From: Luteimicrobium sp049844995
Lineage (GTDB): Bacteria; Actinomycetota; Actinomycetes; Actinomycetales; Cellulomonadaceae
Reading direction: 5' to 3'
Assembly (NCBI RefSeq): GCF_049844995.1
Contig: NZ_JBNCMC010000006.1
Coordinates: 1-64,000, forward strand
Length of the DNA: 64,000 bases
Shown: positions 52,310 to 60,159 of the stretch, one piece after another
Position numbering within the stretch: the first letter of the stretch is position 1
Layout: each line of letters begins with the position of its first letter
Notes under the pieces: model-generated
Seen by the model: only the letters and a program-made list of their open reading frames with translations
Database searches by the model: none
What the model was told of the DNA's origin: nothing
Program-made: the position numbers and the translations under genes

Positions 52310-52555
52310 CGGACCCGATCCCTACTGGTTCGCTGCTCGGCGGCACCGAACACAGGCTCTCGATCACCAGCGGACGTCGATCCCGGCTCGTTGTGGTCCT
52401 CGCCGGTCTCGTCGACGAGCGAGGGAGTCCGTCAGCGCACCGAGACGCGTGGCCGCCCCACCGATCACGTCACGGGTGTGGTCGATATCGACGCGTCCAT
52501 ACCGTCTCCTGCGTCGATCACGTGGCGGTCCGGGTGGGTGTCCGGACCCTGTGGG
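52310..52555. other. Intergenic gap between DUF2254 gene and molybdoenzyme operon
   Basis: 246 bp upstream of the DUF2254 start. It should hold that gene's promoter and the terminator of the five-gene operon, but I see no clear hairpin, palindrome or RNA gene. Composition is a little less GC-rich than its flanks. Confidence 0.4.
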
Positions 52556-53638
52556 TCATCGACGGTCGACGTAGATGACCTCGATGGCGTTGTTGCCGTA
52601 GCCGAGACGGTTCCACGGCGGTACGTCGGGTTGGACGTTTCCAGCAGCGTCCGTCGCCCTGGCCCGCAGGGTGTGCCGGCCGACGCCGATGCCCTCCCAG
52701 GTGAAGCTCCACTCCTGCCACCCGTAGTCTTCCGGGTCGGCCGGGCGGAGCTCGGCCGGCTGCCAGTCACCCTCACCGGTGAGGCTGACGTCGACGGCGG
52801 TGATGGGTCCGGTGCCGGACCAGGCTTTGCCGCGGACGGTGTAGCTGTCCTGGTCGAGGGTCGAGCCGGGTGCCGGGTCGGTGATGCGGGCGCGGACGCG
52901 CATCAGGGTGACGGGCTCGTGAGGCTGGTCGGGCCACTCGTAGATGTAGTGGCCGGTCTGGAACTCTCCGGTGTACGGCTCGGTGAGGACGTCGAGCCGG
53001 GTCAGCCACTTGACCGAGGCCACGGCGTACCAGTGCGGGACGATCAGACGGAACGGCGCGCCGTGGTCGCGTTCGAGGGGTCGACCGTTCATCTCGTAGG
53101 CGATGAGGATGCCGGAGCCCGGGTCGGTGGCCTGCGCGATCGGCAGCGAGCGCATGAAGGTGAGGTTGTCCTGGTCGGTCTCGGGGAGGATCGCCTGCAG
53201 GTGGTACGGCCCGTGATCGGCGCCGACGGCGAGGAGCTCGACCGCGTCCGCCGCCGGTTCGACCTCGGCGAGGACGTCGTGGAGGAGTGCGCCGGTCCAG
53301 CGTGCGGTGGAGACGGCGAAGTCCCCCCAGGGTTCCCCCGTGGGCAGCGGCCGCATCTCGAGGCGCCCGTTGCCGGCGCACTCGAGGGTGACCGCGTGGT
53401 GGTGCGCGGGCATCGCCCGCAGGTCGTCGAGGGTCAGCGTGAGGGGCGCGCCGACCGCGCCGGTGATCTCCAGGGTGCCGTCGTGCTCCGGCACCGCGAA
53501 GTTGCTGCGCACGTAGTGGAGCTCGGTGCGGGTGACGTCGTCCGCCAGCGCGGCCGGCGGCGCCTCGGCGTTGTAGGGCGCAGGGTTGATCATCACCAGC
53601 GAGGCACGTGCGGCCTCGAGATCATCAGCAACGGTCAT
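52556..53638 (-). CDS. Sulfite-oxidase-type molybdopterin enzyme
   Basis: 360 residues, no signal peptide or heme domain. Molybdopterin domain with the Mo-ligand cysteine C87 in TLECAGNGR and pocket segments HGAPFRLIVPHWYAVASVKW and FQTGHYIYEWP. A C-terminal Ig-like dimerisation domain follows (GEGDWQPAELRPADPEDYGW). It is of the plant-type/soluble sulfite oxidase group; the physiological substrate could be sulfite or another oxyanion or sulfoxide. GGAGG lies nine bases before ATG 53638. It is the last gene of the DyP/DUF4331 operon. No moa/moe genes nearby. Confidence 0.88.
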   Translation of the reverse strand: MTVADDLEAARASLVMINPAPYNAEAPPAALADDVTRTELHYVRSNFAVPEHDGTLEITGAVGAPLTLTLDDLRAMPAHHHAVTLECAGNGRLEMRPLPTGEPWGDFAVSTARWTGALLHDVLAEVEPAADAVELLAVGADHGPYHLQAILPETDQDNLTFMRSLPIAQATDPGSGILIAYEMNGRPLERDHGAPFRLIVPHWYAVASVKWLTRLDVLTEPYTGEFQTGHYIYEWPDQPHEPVTLMRVRARITDPAPGSTLDQDSYTVRGKAWSGTGPITAVDVSLTGEGDWQPAELRPADPEDYGWQEWSFTWEGIGVGRHTLRARATDAAGNVQPDVPPWNRLGYGNNAIEVIYVDRR

Positions 53639-53679
53639 GCTGTTCAGCCTCCTTGGGGCGGTGCCGCGTGTGCGTCGGT

Positions 53680-54540
53680 TCAGAAGTCGGAGTCGAGGAA
53701 CGAGGGTTCACGACCGTCGTTGAAGGCGCCGATGCCCTCGACGCGGTCAGGGTGGACGGCGGACCGCCAGTGGGCGTCCATCATGACGGCGATCGCCTGC
53801 TCGATCGGCTGCCCCTCGCCCAGCTGCACGGCGCGCTTCACCGACTGGACGGCGGTCGGCGAGTTCCCGGCGATCTTGTCCGCGATCCGCCCGGCCGCTG
53901 CCATCAGCTCGCCGGGTTCGTGCAGCTCGTTGACCATGCCGAGCCGGTACGCCTCCGCAGCCGGGACCGGGTCGCCCGTCATCAGCATCTGCAGGGCCTT
54001 GCCGCGAGGCAGCAGGCGGGGCAGCAGGGCCGGGGAGCCGCCGCCCGCCGCCAGGCCGAGCATGGCTTCGGGTTGGCCGAAGGTGGCGCCGGTCGAGGCG
54101 ATGATGAAGTCGGTGCTCTGTGCCAGCTCGCAGCCCCCGCCGTAGGCGAGGCCGTTGACGGCGGCGAAGATGGGCTTGCGCAGCTGGCGGACCGTGTAGA
54201 GGGTCCGGTCGAAGGCCTGGCGCTGGCGCAGCCAGCCCTCCTTGGTCATGGCCTTGCGCTCCCGCAGGTCGCTCCCGACGGAGAAGGCCCGGTCGCCGGC
54301 TCCGGTCAGGACGACGACCCGCACAGCGGTCCGCACCGCGATCTCCTCGACGACCTCGGTCAGCAGCGCACCCATCTCGGTGTTGATCGCGTTGTCGGCG
54401 TGCGGACGGTTGAGCGTGATCTGTGCGACCCGGCCCTCGCGGAGGTACTGGAGCAGGACCGGAGGTTCGGTCTCCTCCGCGTCGGAAGTCGGTGGGGCGA
54501 AGTCGAGTGCTGCCCAGCGGTCCGTGCTTGATGCGCTCAT
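53680..54540 (-). CDS. Enoyl-CoA hydratase/isomerase family protein
   Basis: 286-residue crotonase. Core motifs: VAQITLNRPHADNAINTEMG, the oxyanion-hole strands VGSDLRERK and NGLAYGGGCELAQSTDF, and the second-Glu region FGQPEAMLGLAAGGGS. Hydratase and isomerase roles cannot be separated from sequence. ATG 54540 follows AGAGGAAG. It is in an operon between DyP peroxidase and the molybdoenzyme, an unusual partner for a fatty-acid enzyme. An ~25-residue acidic N-terminal extension precedes the core fold. Confidence 0.88.
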   Translation of the reverse strand: MSASSTDRWAALDFAPPTSDAEETEPPVLLQYLREGRVAQITLNRPHADNAINTEMGALLTEVVEEIAVRTAVRVVVLTGAGDRAFSVGSDLRERKAMTKEGWLRQRQAFDRTLYTVRQLRKPIFAAVNGLAYGGGCELAQSTDFIIASTGATFGQPEAMLGLAAGGGSPALLPRLLPRGKALQMLMTGDPVPAAEAYRLGMVNELHEPGELMAAAGRIADKIAGNSPTAVQSVKRAVQLGEGQPIEQAIAVMMDAHWRSAVHPDRVEGIGAFNDGREPSFLDSDF

Positions 54541-54565
54541 CTGCTTCCTCTCCGGGTGGCGGTTC

Positions 54566-55906
54566 TCAGCTGTCCAGGTCGGCGAGCCAGGCGAGGGCGC
54601 TCAGGCTCGGTGCGAAGAAGTACTCGCCGCCACGGGTGACCACGAACGGAGGCAGGTCCTGCAGCCGGCGCCGGATCGGTCGTTGAGGGATGGTGAACGT
54701 CCCGGGCCCGTCACGGGGGCCGACGAGGGGGTCGGACTCGAGCGGGGCGCCGATGAAGATGCCGTCGTTGAGCCACTGCGTCTTCACGAACTCGAACTGC
54801 CGCTTGAGGTGGGCACCGGCGAAGACGAAGACGATGCCGCGATCGATGCCGTCGTCCTCGGTCACACCGTCGGGCAGCGGCGGCCCGTAGCTGGTGCCGC
54901 GTCGGATCATCCGATGCAGTCGTACATCGACGCTGCCGTCCTGGTCCAGGCCGTCGCGCGGGTTGGCCCGTCGGGCGTGGGCACCGACCGGGCACCTGAA
55001 CCCACGCGGGTCATCACCGAAGCCGAAGTCGTTGTTGCGCCGTGGGTCGCTCCCGAGCTCGCGGTCGTCCTCGTCGGGCGTGAGGGCGAGTGGCGCACCG
55101 CTCTGCCAACGCCCGACCATCTTGGCGCCCAGGAGATGCTCCTCGGCGCGCGTGGCCGACCGTGCGCGGAGGTAGTTCCGGTACGCCGCGACCTTGGTGT
55201 GCAGCTTGCGGAGCACGACGTAGGTGCCGTTGCGACCCAGGGCGTCCGGCGTCGGCATGGGCGGCAGGTCTCCCGTCTCGTCGGGGTAGCCCAGGATGAT
55301 CTCGCCCGCCTTGAGCGGACGCTCGCGGGGGTTCGAGGGCTCCCGGCCGCTCCCCTCGACCGCGGGTTGGCCGATGCCGTCCTTGAACCCGAACGACGTC
55401 CGTCCTGTCGCGAGCTGGTAGCAGTCCTGGCGCCAGATCAGGTCGATGCCCGGCAGCTCGGTGTGCGCGGCACGCGCCTTGTCCGAGGCCATCCGGAGGC
55501 GGGTCTCGTCCGAGGAGAGCACGGCGACGGCGACGTGCACATCGGGCGAGCCGAACGGCTCCTCCCATCGGTCAGGACCGCTCTCACCGGTGTCCCCCAA
55601 CAGCTCGGCGCGAGCCGCCATCCCGTCGCGGAACTCCGGGGCGAAGCTGCCCAGAGACTCCTGGGGCACACCGAGAGTCTCGAGCCCGCTGTACGTGAAC
55701 GCCACCGTCAACGACGTCTTGTCCGCCGTGCCGCCACCGGCTGCGGGGTCGACGAGTCGACGCAGCCGGCGGACCAGCTCACGCCCGTCATGACGATCAC
55801 GGATACGGAGCAGGAGGTACGTACCGACGTACGGCGACGGGCGCTCGAACAGAGCACCAGCCTGGATGTCGTCGAGCTCGAGCGCCGCGCCCGTCGTGGC
55901 GTCCAT
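54566..55906 (-). CDS. DyP-type heme peroxidase
   Basis: 446 residues, no Tat signal and no encapsulin-docking tail. Peroxidase of the dye-decolorizing family. GFKDGIGQ at 173-180 gives the distal Asp (D176), CPVGAHARRANPRD gives the proximal heme His (H310), and a distal Arg lies in MIRRGTSYG. H2O2-dependent oxidation of dyes, lignin-like phenolics or metal ions is known in the family. It starts three bases after the stop of the DUF4331 gene (CACTGACCATGG), so the two are translationally linked. An intracellular or non-classically released enzyme. Confidence 0.9.
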   Translation of the reverse strand: MDATTGAALELDDIQAGALFERPSPYVGTYLLLRIRDRHDGRELVRRLRRLVDPAAGGGTADKTSLTVAFTYSGLETLGVPQESLGSFAPEFRDGMAARAELLGDTGESGPDRWEEPFGSPDVHVAVAVLSSDETRLRMASDKARAAHTELPGIDLIWRQDCYQLATGRTSFGFKDGIGQPAVEGSGREPSNPRERPLKAGEIILGYPDETGDLPPMPTPDALGRNGTYVVLRKLHTKVAAYRNYLRARSATRAEEHLLGAKMVGRWQSGAPLALTPDEDDRELGSDPRRNNDFGFGDDPRGFRCPVGAHARRANPRDGLDQDGSVDVRLHRMIRRGTSYGPPLPDGVTEDDGIDRGIVFVFAGAHLKRQFEFVKTQWLNDGIFIGAPLESDPLVGPRDGPGTFTIPQRPIRRRLQDLPPFVVTRGGEYFFAPSLSALAWLADLDS

Positions 55907-55908
55907 GG

Positions 55909-57057
55909 TCAGTGATGCTCGGGGGGTTCTGGCGGGTTCGGGTTCGGCGTCGCCAGGTACGGGAACGTGACGGTGCCGGGCCGGGTGGCGGCGTCGACCC
56001 CGTCACGGATCGTCGGGCCCCGACCCGCGTTGACGAGCAGGGTGAAGATCGTGTCCATGACGTCGTCGTTCAGCGTCCGGCCCCCGCTGGTCTCGTGCGG
56101 CTCGCCGCGCCGCGCGGCGAGCTCGATCTCGAGGAACGAGCCCTGCTCGACGTAGGGCTTGGTGACGTCGACGACCAGGTAGTCGGCAAGGACCAGGTCG
56201 GTGAGGGGGTGGCTGTCGCCCTCGGCGACCGGCCAGTCCTGCTTGCCGTCCAGTCCGTCCCAGAACGCGAGGTTCGCATCCAGGCGCGCGCGGAAGGCGC
56301 CGGCGTAGGACTCCCCGGGCCGGAACACGTCCTCCATGTTGTACAGGTCCCGGATCTCCAGGTCCCGGTTGACCTGGTCGAAGTCCTTCGGCGCGAGCAT
56401 CATGTTCTTCACCTCGGGACGTCCCACCCGTTCGATCCGGACGTTGAACTCCCCACGGGTCAACGTCTCGGCGACAACCCCTACCAGCGTCCAGCCGGGC
56501 AGGGCGCCGGTGTCGATCTCGACGACGATGCTCAGCACGTTCTTGCCGTCGAGGAAGATCGACCCGGACTCGGTGAACGCGAGCTTCCGGGTCGCGATCG
56601 TGGCCAGGGCGGCGCGGGCATCCATGATGAACGGGTCCCACCGGACGCCGGCGAAGACCCGCATTCCGCTCCCCGCACCGCCGTTCTCGTCGTTCACGCG
56701 GAACGAGACGCGTTCGCCCAGGGGTGAGATGCAGCTCCCGGTCTGCGCATGACCCGGCCGGCCCGTCGTCGGGTCCGTCACGTGCTCGGGACGGTCGAAG
56801 ACGCAGTCGAGGACCACCTCCTCGGCTCCCGGCGCAAACCCCCACCCCGGGCCTTCGCTCGCTTCCGGCGCGAGAGGACGCAACCGGAAGCGGTAGAGGA
56901 GCCCTGCGGAGAACAGGTCGGTGGGCTTGGCCATCGGCAGCGTGTTCAGCACGAGGACGAGGCGACCCGGGTCCTCGGGACTGGGGAACGCGTAGACGTC
57001 GGTGATGTCCGCGATCGGATCGGACAGGGCGCGCGGCCCGGAGATGTGGTCAGACAT
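55909..57057 (-). CDS. DUF4331-family protein
   Basis: 382 residues, ATG 57057. The start SDHISGPRALSDPIADITDV and VYAFPSPEDPGRLVLVLNTL is the DUF4331 pattern; later segments (GSCISPLGERVSFRVNDENG, AETLTRGEFNVRIERVGRPE) continue it. DUF4331 proteins are usually secreted, beta-rich and of unknown function, but no signal peptide is visible here. A Pro-rich C-terminus (NPNPPEPPEHH) with two His may bind metal. Second gene in the operon, 29 bp after the ferredoxin-fold gene and three bases before DyP. A structural or carrier partner of the peroxidase is plausible but unproven. Confidence 0.82.
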   Translation of the reverse strand: MSDHISGPRALSDPIADITDVYAFPSPEDPGRLVLVLNTLPMAKPTDLFSAGLLYRFRLRPLAPEASEGPGWGFAPGAEEVVLDCVFDRPEHVTDPTTGRPGHAQTGSCISPLGERVSFRVNDENGGAGSGMRVFAGVRWDPFIMDARAALATIATRKLAFTESGSIFLDGKNVLSIVVEIDTGALPGWTLVGVVAETLTRGEFNVRIERVGRPEVKNMMLAPKDFDQVNRDLEIRDLYNMEDVFRPGESYAGAFRARLDANLAFWDGLDGKQDWPVAEGDSHPLTDLVLADYLVVDVTKPYVEQGSFLEIELAARRGEPHETSGGRTLNDDVMDTIFTLLVNAGRGPTIRDGVDAATRPGTVTFPYLATPNPNPPEPPEHH

Positions 57058-57086
57058 GGGGTCCGTTCGGTCCGTCCCAGCCGCGG

Positions 57087-57635
57087 CTAGTCCGCGGCCT
57101 CGTCGAGCAGGGGCCGCAACGCCGGCTGCTGGAGGGCCTCGGCCGCCTGCGGATGGTCCAGCACCTGCTGGAACGCGGCCGCCACCCGCAGCGCCTTGCG
57201 GATCTCCTTGACGGTTCCGCCGTAGTTGCGGGCGTAAGCCGCCGCGGGCTGCTCCGCGTCGAGGACGAACTCGCGCAGCGCGCGCACGTCCGGTAGCCCG
57301 TCGTACCCCTCGACGTGACGGAAGATCACGTCGAACAGCGCCAGCGTCGGACCCGAGGCGAAGAAGTCGTCCATGTAGGCCTCCCACGGCCCGTCAAAGC
57401 TCGTGATGAACGCCAGCTGCGTGTCGTCGTCGAACAGCACGAAGCGCGCCTCGTGGATCGTCTGCACCGCCATGCCGTAGTCGCCCGGGCGGTAGCCGGG
57501 CGTGTCCTGCAGGCTGGCCAACGCCGACCGCAACGATGCCGCGTCGCCGTCCTTGACCCGGAAGAACAGGCTGAACTCGCTCGTCGGACCGACGCTCCGC
57601 CCCGGTGCGGCCGCTCCATCGTCGGGTGCCGCCAT
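57087..57635 (-). CDS. Ferredoxin-fold protein of unknown function
   Basis: 182 residues. The segment TSEFSLFFRVKDGDAASLRS, then IHEARFVLFDDDTQLAFITS, FDGPWEAYMDDFF resembles the small dimeric alpha/beta-barrel (ferredoxin-like) pattern often found beside DyP peroxidases and related heme proteins; I do not recognise a named family with certainty. First gene of the operon: ATG 57635 behind ACGGAGG. The C-terminal ~60 residues are helical. No signal peptide. It could shield a substrate or assist heme loading; this is speculation. Confidence 0.65.
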   Translation of the reverse strand: MAAPDDGAAAPGRSVGPTSEFSLFFRVKDGDAASLRSALASLQDTPGYRPGDYGMAVQTIHEARFVLFDDDTQLAFITSFDGPWEAYMDDFFASGPTLALFDVIFRHVEGYDGLPDVRALREFVLDAEQPAAAYARNYGGTVKEIRKALRVAAAFQQVLDHPQAAEALQQPALRPLLDEAAD

Positions 57636-57843
57636 CGTCTACCTCCGTCGTCCCGAGCGCGACAGGTCACGCCCACGCAAGCCCGTATCCAGGTCCGCAC
57701 ATCCGTCGGGCAGTGATGACGCTAGGGCCGGCCCGGGTGGGGGCGCCCCACCCGGCCGAGGGTGAGGTCGAACAACCTCGCGGTCTGCCACACTTCGCCA
57801 GATCCTCGGGTTGACACGACCGGTCCGACAGAAGAGGCGCGCC

Positions 57844-58212
57844 ATGGACTCCATCACCAACGACTTCGGAGACGTTCTCCTCTGGTCGTTCTGGTTCTTC
57901 ATCTGGATCGCAGCGTTCATCGTGTGGTTTCGCTGCCTGTTCGACCTGTTCGGCGACCACACGCTGAGCGGTTGGGGCAAGGCCGGATGGGCCGCCTTGC
58001 TGATCTTCGTCCCCTGGGTCGGCGCCCTGATCTACCTGATCGCGCGCAGTCGAAGCATGAACGAGCGTCAGCTGGCCGAGGCGTCAGAGCCGCAGGCCGC
58101 CAGCACGTCCAGCTCGGCGGCCGACCAGATCACCAGCGCCAAGGCCCTGCTCGACTCCGGCGCCATCACCCAGTCCGAGTTCGAGAGCGTGAAGGCCAAG
58201 GCACTCGCCTGA
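57844..58212 (+). CDS. PLDc_N/SHOCT-domain small membrane protein
   Basis: 122 residues. Two helices (LLWSFWFFIWIAAFIVWFRC and WAALLIFVPWVGALIYLIAR) form a PLDc_N-type membrane segment. A Ser/Ala linker leads to a C-terminal SHOCT motif (SAKALLDSGAITQSEFESVK). SHOCT domains are short protein-binding or oligomerisation motifs common in bacterial small membrane proteins. ATG 57844. Divergent from the DyP operon across a 208-bp gap that must hold both promoters. Function unknown. Confidence 0.8.
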   Translation: MDSITNDFGDVLLWSFWFFIWIAAFIVWFRCLFDLFGDHTLSGWGKAGWAALLIFVPWVGALIYLIARSRSMNERQLAEASEPQAASTSSSAADQITSAKALLDSGAITQSEFESVKAKALA

Positions 58213-58588
58213 GGGCCAGGTCACGGGCTCCACCGTCGGACGTCGAGGTGGGTCCTCATCGGAGGGATCGCTCTCGGCGGCGGAGTGGCTAAAGGAGCGG
58301 CTGAGGGCGCGGCAGGCTCAGCAGTACTAATGGAGACGATTCGCCAACGAGTCTGCAGTGACGCGCCATTGAAGGCGCACACCTGGGGCCCGAGCATGGT
58401 AAAGCAATTCCTCGCAGTTGACCGTGTAGCAGGGTGTCATTGTCAAGTCGCAGGACTTCGCACCGCTCGCGCATAGGAAAACGCGCAACAGCGTGCTCGA
58501 CACAATAGGAAAGGCCGCTCAGCAGAAGACACCAAACTCACGCGTTGGCTCGAAGAGCTCGCACACAACCAGAACGCGGGCAGGGGCG
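58213..58588. other. Gene-poor, lower-GC stretch
   Basis: 375 bp with no supportable gene, visibly richer in A/T than the rest of the window (for example around 58410-58560). Short open frames here lack ribosome sites and known motifs. No RNA gene, tandem repeat or inverted repeat was recognised. It may be scar DNA from a past insertion, consistent with the IS3 relic 900 bp away. Confidence 0.5.
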
Positions 58589-59068
58589 TCACGGGATCAC
58601 GAGCTTCTCCTCGACGGTGACGACCGCGTCGCCCGAGATACTGTCCTTGCTGACGGCGGAGCCGGTCAGATTCTCGCCGTGCGCCCCGATAATCGCCCGC
58701 ACCGCCGCCGGCTGGTTTCGGGCGATCGGCATCGTCACCGAGACGTCATAGGTGCCCGAGCGCAGCGGCTGACCCTTGTCGCTGAAGGGGCCGAACGCGG
58801 CCGCGCCGGCCTGGAGCGTTTGTGGATCCTGAGCGACGAATCCGCCCTCCTGGAACACGGATGCCCCAAGCTCGGTCCCGTCAGGCAGGTTGGAGCGCGC
58901 TGACACCGACACGGTTCCGTCGTCGTTCAAGGCGACGTCCATCTCCAACTTGGCCTCGAGCGGCGAGGCGGTCGTCAATGTCGCGGTAAGCGTGGTGTGC
59001 GACGACGAGCACCCTCCGAGGAGGAGGAGCAATCCCGCGGTTCCGAGAGCGAGGAGCGACCGAGTCAT
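58589..59068 (-). CDS. Lipoprotein of unknown function
   Basis: 159 residues. Signal peptide MTRSLLALGTAGLLLLLGGC with a lipobox ending in Cys 20. The mature domain (VALNDDGTVSVSARSNLPDG, SGTYDVSVTMPIARNQPAAV) looks like an Ig-like/CARDB-type beta sandwich with conserved turn residues, but no family is certain. ATG 59068. It lies alone between the low-GC gap and a small membrane protein gene on the same strand. Confidence 0.65.
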   Translation of the reverse strand: MTRSLLALGTAGLLLLLGGCSSSHTTLTATLTTASPLEAKLEMDVALNDDGTVSVSARSNLPDGTELGASVFQEGGFVAQDPQTLQAGAAAFGPFSDKGQPLRSGTYDVSVTMPIARNQPAAVRAIIGAHGENLTGSAVSKDSISGDAVVTVEEKLVIP

Positions 59069-59145
59069 GGCCTGAGGCTACGAGCCAGGTCGGGCTCTCG
59101 GGACCATCGATGTGTGGGTCTGCCGGGTTAAGCGCGAGGTACCGG

Positions 59146-59316
59146 CTACTCGCGTCCCTTGATCGCCTGGTCGACGATCCAGGCGAGGGCGACGCCAAGG
59201 ACCATGAGGGCTGGCAGCACCCAGATGTCGGTCGCACCAGTGATGAGCCCGCCGACAATTCCGACGGTCCCACCTCCCACGAAGAAGCACAGGAGGACGA
59301 AGGCGGGAAGTGTCAT
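59146..59316 (-). CDS. Small two-helix membrane protein
   Basis: 56 residues from ATG 59316: two hydrophobic helices (LPAFVLLCFFVGGGTVGIVG and IWVLPALMVLGVALAWIVDQ) and a short charged end AIKGRE. The frame is open upstream to 59445 but encodes a basic, low-hydrophobicity stretch, so the short form is preferred. No family recognised. Adjacent to the decayed IS3 transposase, hence possibly a fragment or a spurious frame, though the helices are convincing. Confidence 0.45.
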   Translation of the reverse strand: MTLPAFVLLCFFVGGGTVGIVGGLITGATDIWVLPALMVLGVALAWIVDQAIKGRE

Positions 59317-59481
59317 CCCTGCGATGCGGCGAGTTCTGCGCAACGTACGCCCTTCATCTCTAGCTGAGCAGCTATGCGCCCAGCGGACCGAACGGGCCCG
59401 CAACGAAGCCTGTGGCGGGCCCCTCGACAGCGCCCTCCACAACACTAGTGGGACTGCTGCACGACGAGCTGACAGGTCGTC

Positions 59482-59876
59482 TCAGGCGGCGAGTGCGACG
59501 ATGATGGCTTCGAACTCGATCGGGGTCAAACGTCCGAGGCGCTGCTATCGGCGGCGTCGGTGGTAGGTGCGTTCGATCCAGGTGATGATCGCGATCCGCA
59601 GGTCGTGGCGGGTGGCCCACCGTTGCCGGTCCAGGACGTCCATCTGCAGGGGCGCGAAGAACGATTCCATCACGGCACTGTCCCTGCGGAGGCGACCTGG
59701 CCCATGGACCCGACCAGGTCGTGACGACGCAGCGCGGCCAGGAACTTCCTGGAACGGAACTGCGACCCGCGGTCGGAGTGGACGATGCAGCCGGCCACGT
59801 CGGCGCCGCACCTGGTGGACGCGAACCGCTGGACGTCCGCCGAACGGGTCGGGGGCACCACGGGGGCATCCGTCAC
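59482..59876 (-). pseudogene. IS3-family transposase OrfB remnant (C-terminal part, frameshifted)
   Basis: Pieces of the integrase core in different frames: GCIVHSDRGSQFRSRKFLAA with LRRHDLVGSMGQVASAG (DDE second Asp context), then in another frame AVMESFFAPLQMDVLDRQRW, ATRHDLRIAIITWIERTYHR with the third-Glu region. After an in-frame TAG comes LGRLTPIEFEAIIVALAA and the natural stop at 59482. At least one frameshift and one nonsense mutation; the first half of orfB and all of orfA are missing. Right-end sequence with a CTGCTGCACGACGAGCTGAC motif follows at ~59455. Not functional. Confidence 0.8.
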
Positions 59877-59894
59877 GGATACGGGAACGGAGAA

Positions 59895-59924
59895 GGCCCC
59901 CGAAGTCGTGTGACTTCAGGGGCC
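59895..59924 (-). terminator. Terminator of the tRNA-Thr gene
   Basis: On the minus strand GGCCCCTGAAGTC / GACTTCGGGGGCC with an ACAC loop, followed by TTCTCC, 24 bp past the tRNA 3' end. Confidence 0.75.
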
Positions 59925-59947
59925 TGGCCTGCGGGTTTCCCCACCGG

Positions 59948-60020
59948 AGCCGCCTAAGAGAATCGAACTCTTGACCTTCTCATTACGAGTGAGACGCTCT
60001 ACCGACTGAGCTAAGGCGGC
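59948..60020 (-). tRNA. tRNA-Thr (anticodon CGU)
   Basis: 73 nt cloverleaf on the minus strand: acceptor GCCGCCT / AGGCGGC, D arm GCTC...GAGC, anticodon stem TCTCA / TGAGA with loop CTCGTAA (anticodon CGT, reads ACG, Thr), T arm AAGAG-TTCGATT-CTCTT. Discriminator T; CCA is not encoded and must be added. A promoter lies upstream and a strong terminator downstream; the decayed IS3 element starts 72 bp beyond the 3' end. Confidence 0.95.
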
Positions 60021-60071
60021 CTGCGCTACCGTCCGAAGCCCCTGAGGGCCACGGCGACGAGCGCGCGCCCT

Positions 60072-60101
60072 ACTCTAGCGGGCGGGAGGCCGAGACTCCA
60101 A
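60072..60101 (-). promoter_or_regulatory. Promoter of tRNA-Thr
   Basis: On the minus strand -35 TTGGAG (60096-60101) and -10 TAGAGT (60072-60077) with an 18-bp spacer; predicted start ~45 bp before the tRNA 5' end. Good match to actinobacterial sigma-A promoters. Confidence 0.6.
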
Positions 60102-60159
60102 AGCGGATCCGAGACGTGCGACTCGAGGCCTTCCTACGCCCCCGCCCGGCCGCGGCCGC

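Noticed and set aside
54566..57635. Encapsulin nanocompartment (DyP is a common cargo)
   Set aside because: No encapsulin shell gene in the window and the DyP protein lacks a docking tail; the operon partners are different.
58285..58476. Short open frame in the low-GC gap (63 codons)
   Set aside because: No ribosome site, no family pattern, and its ends do not fit neighbours. Treated as chance frame.
59948..60020. tRNA-Thr as an active prophage or island attachment site
   Set aside because: No integrase, no phage genes, and no direct repeat of the tRNA 3' end seen within the window; only debris nearby.
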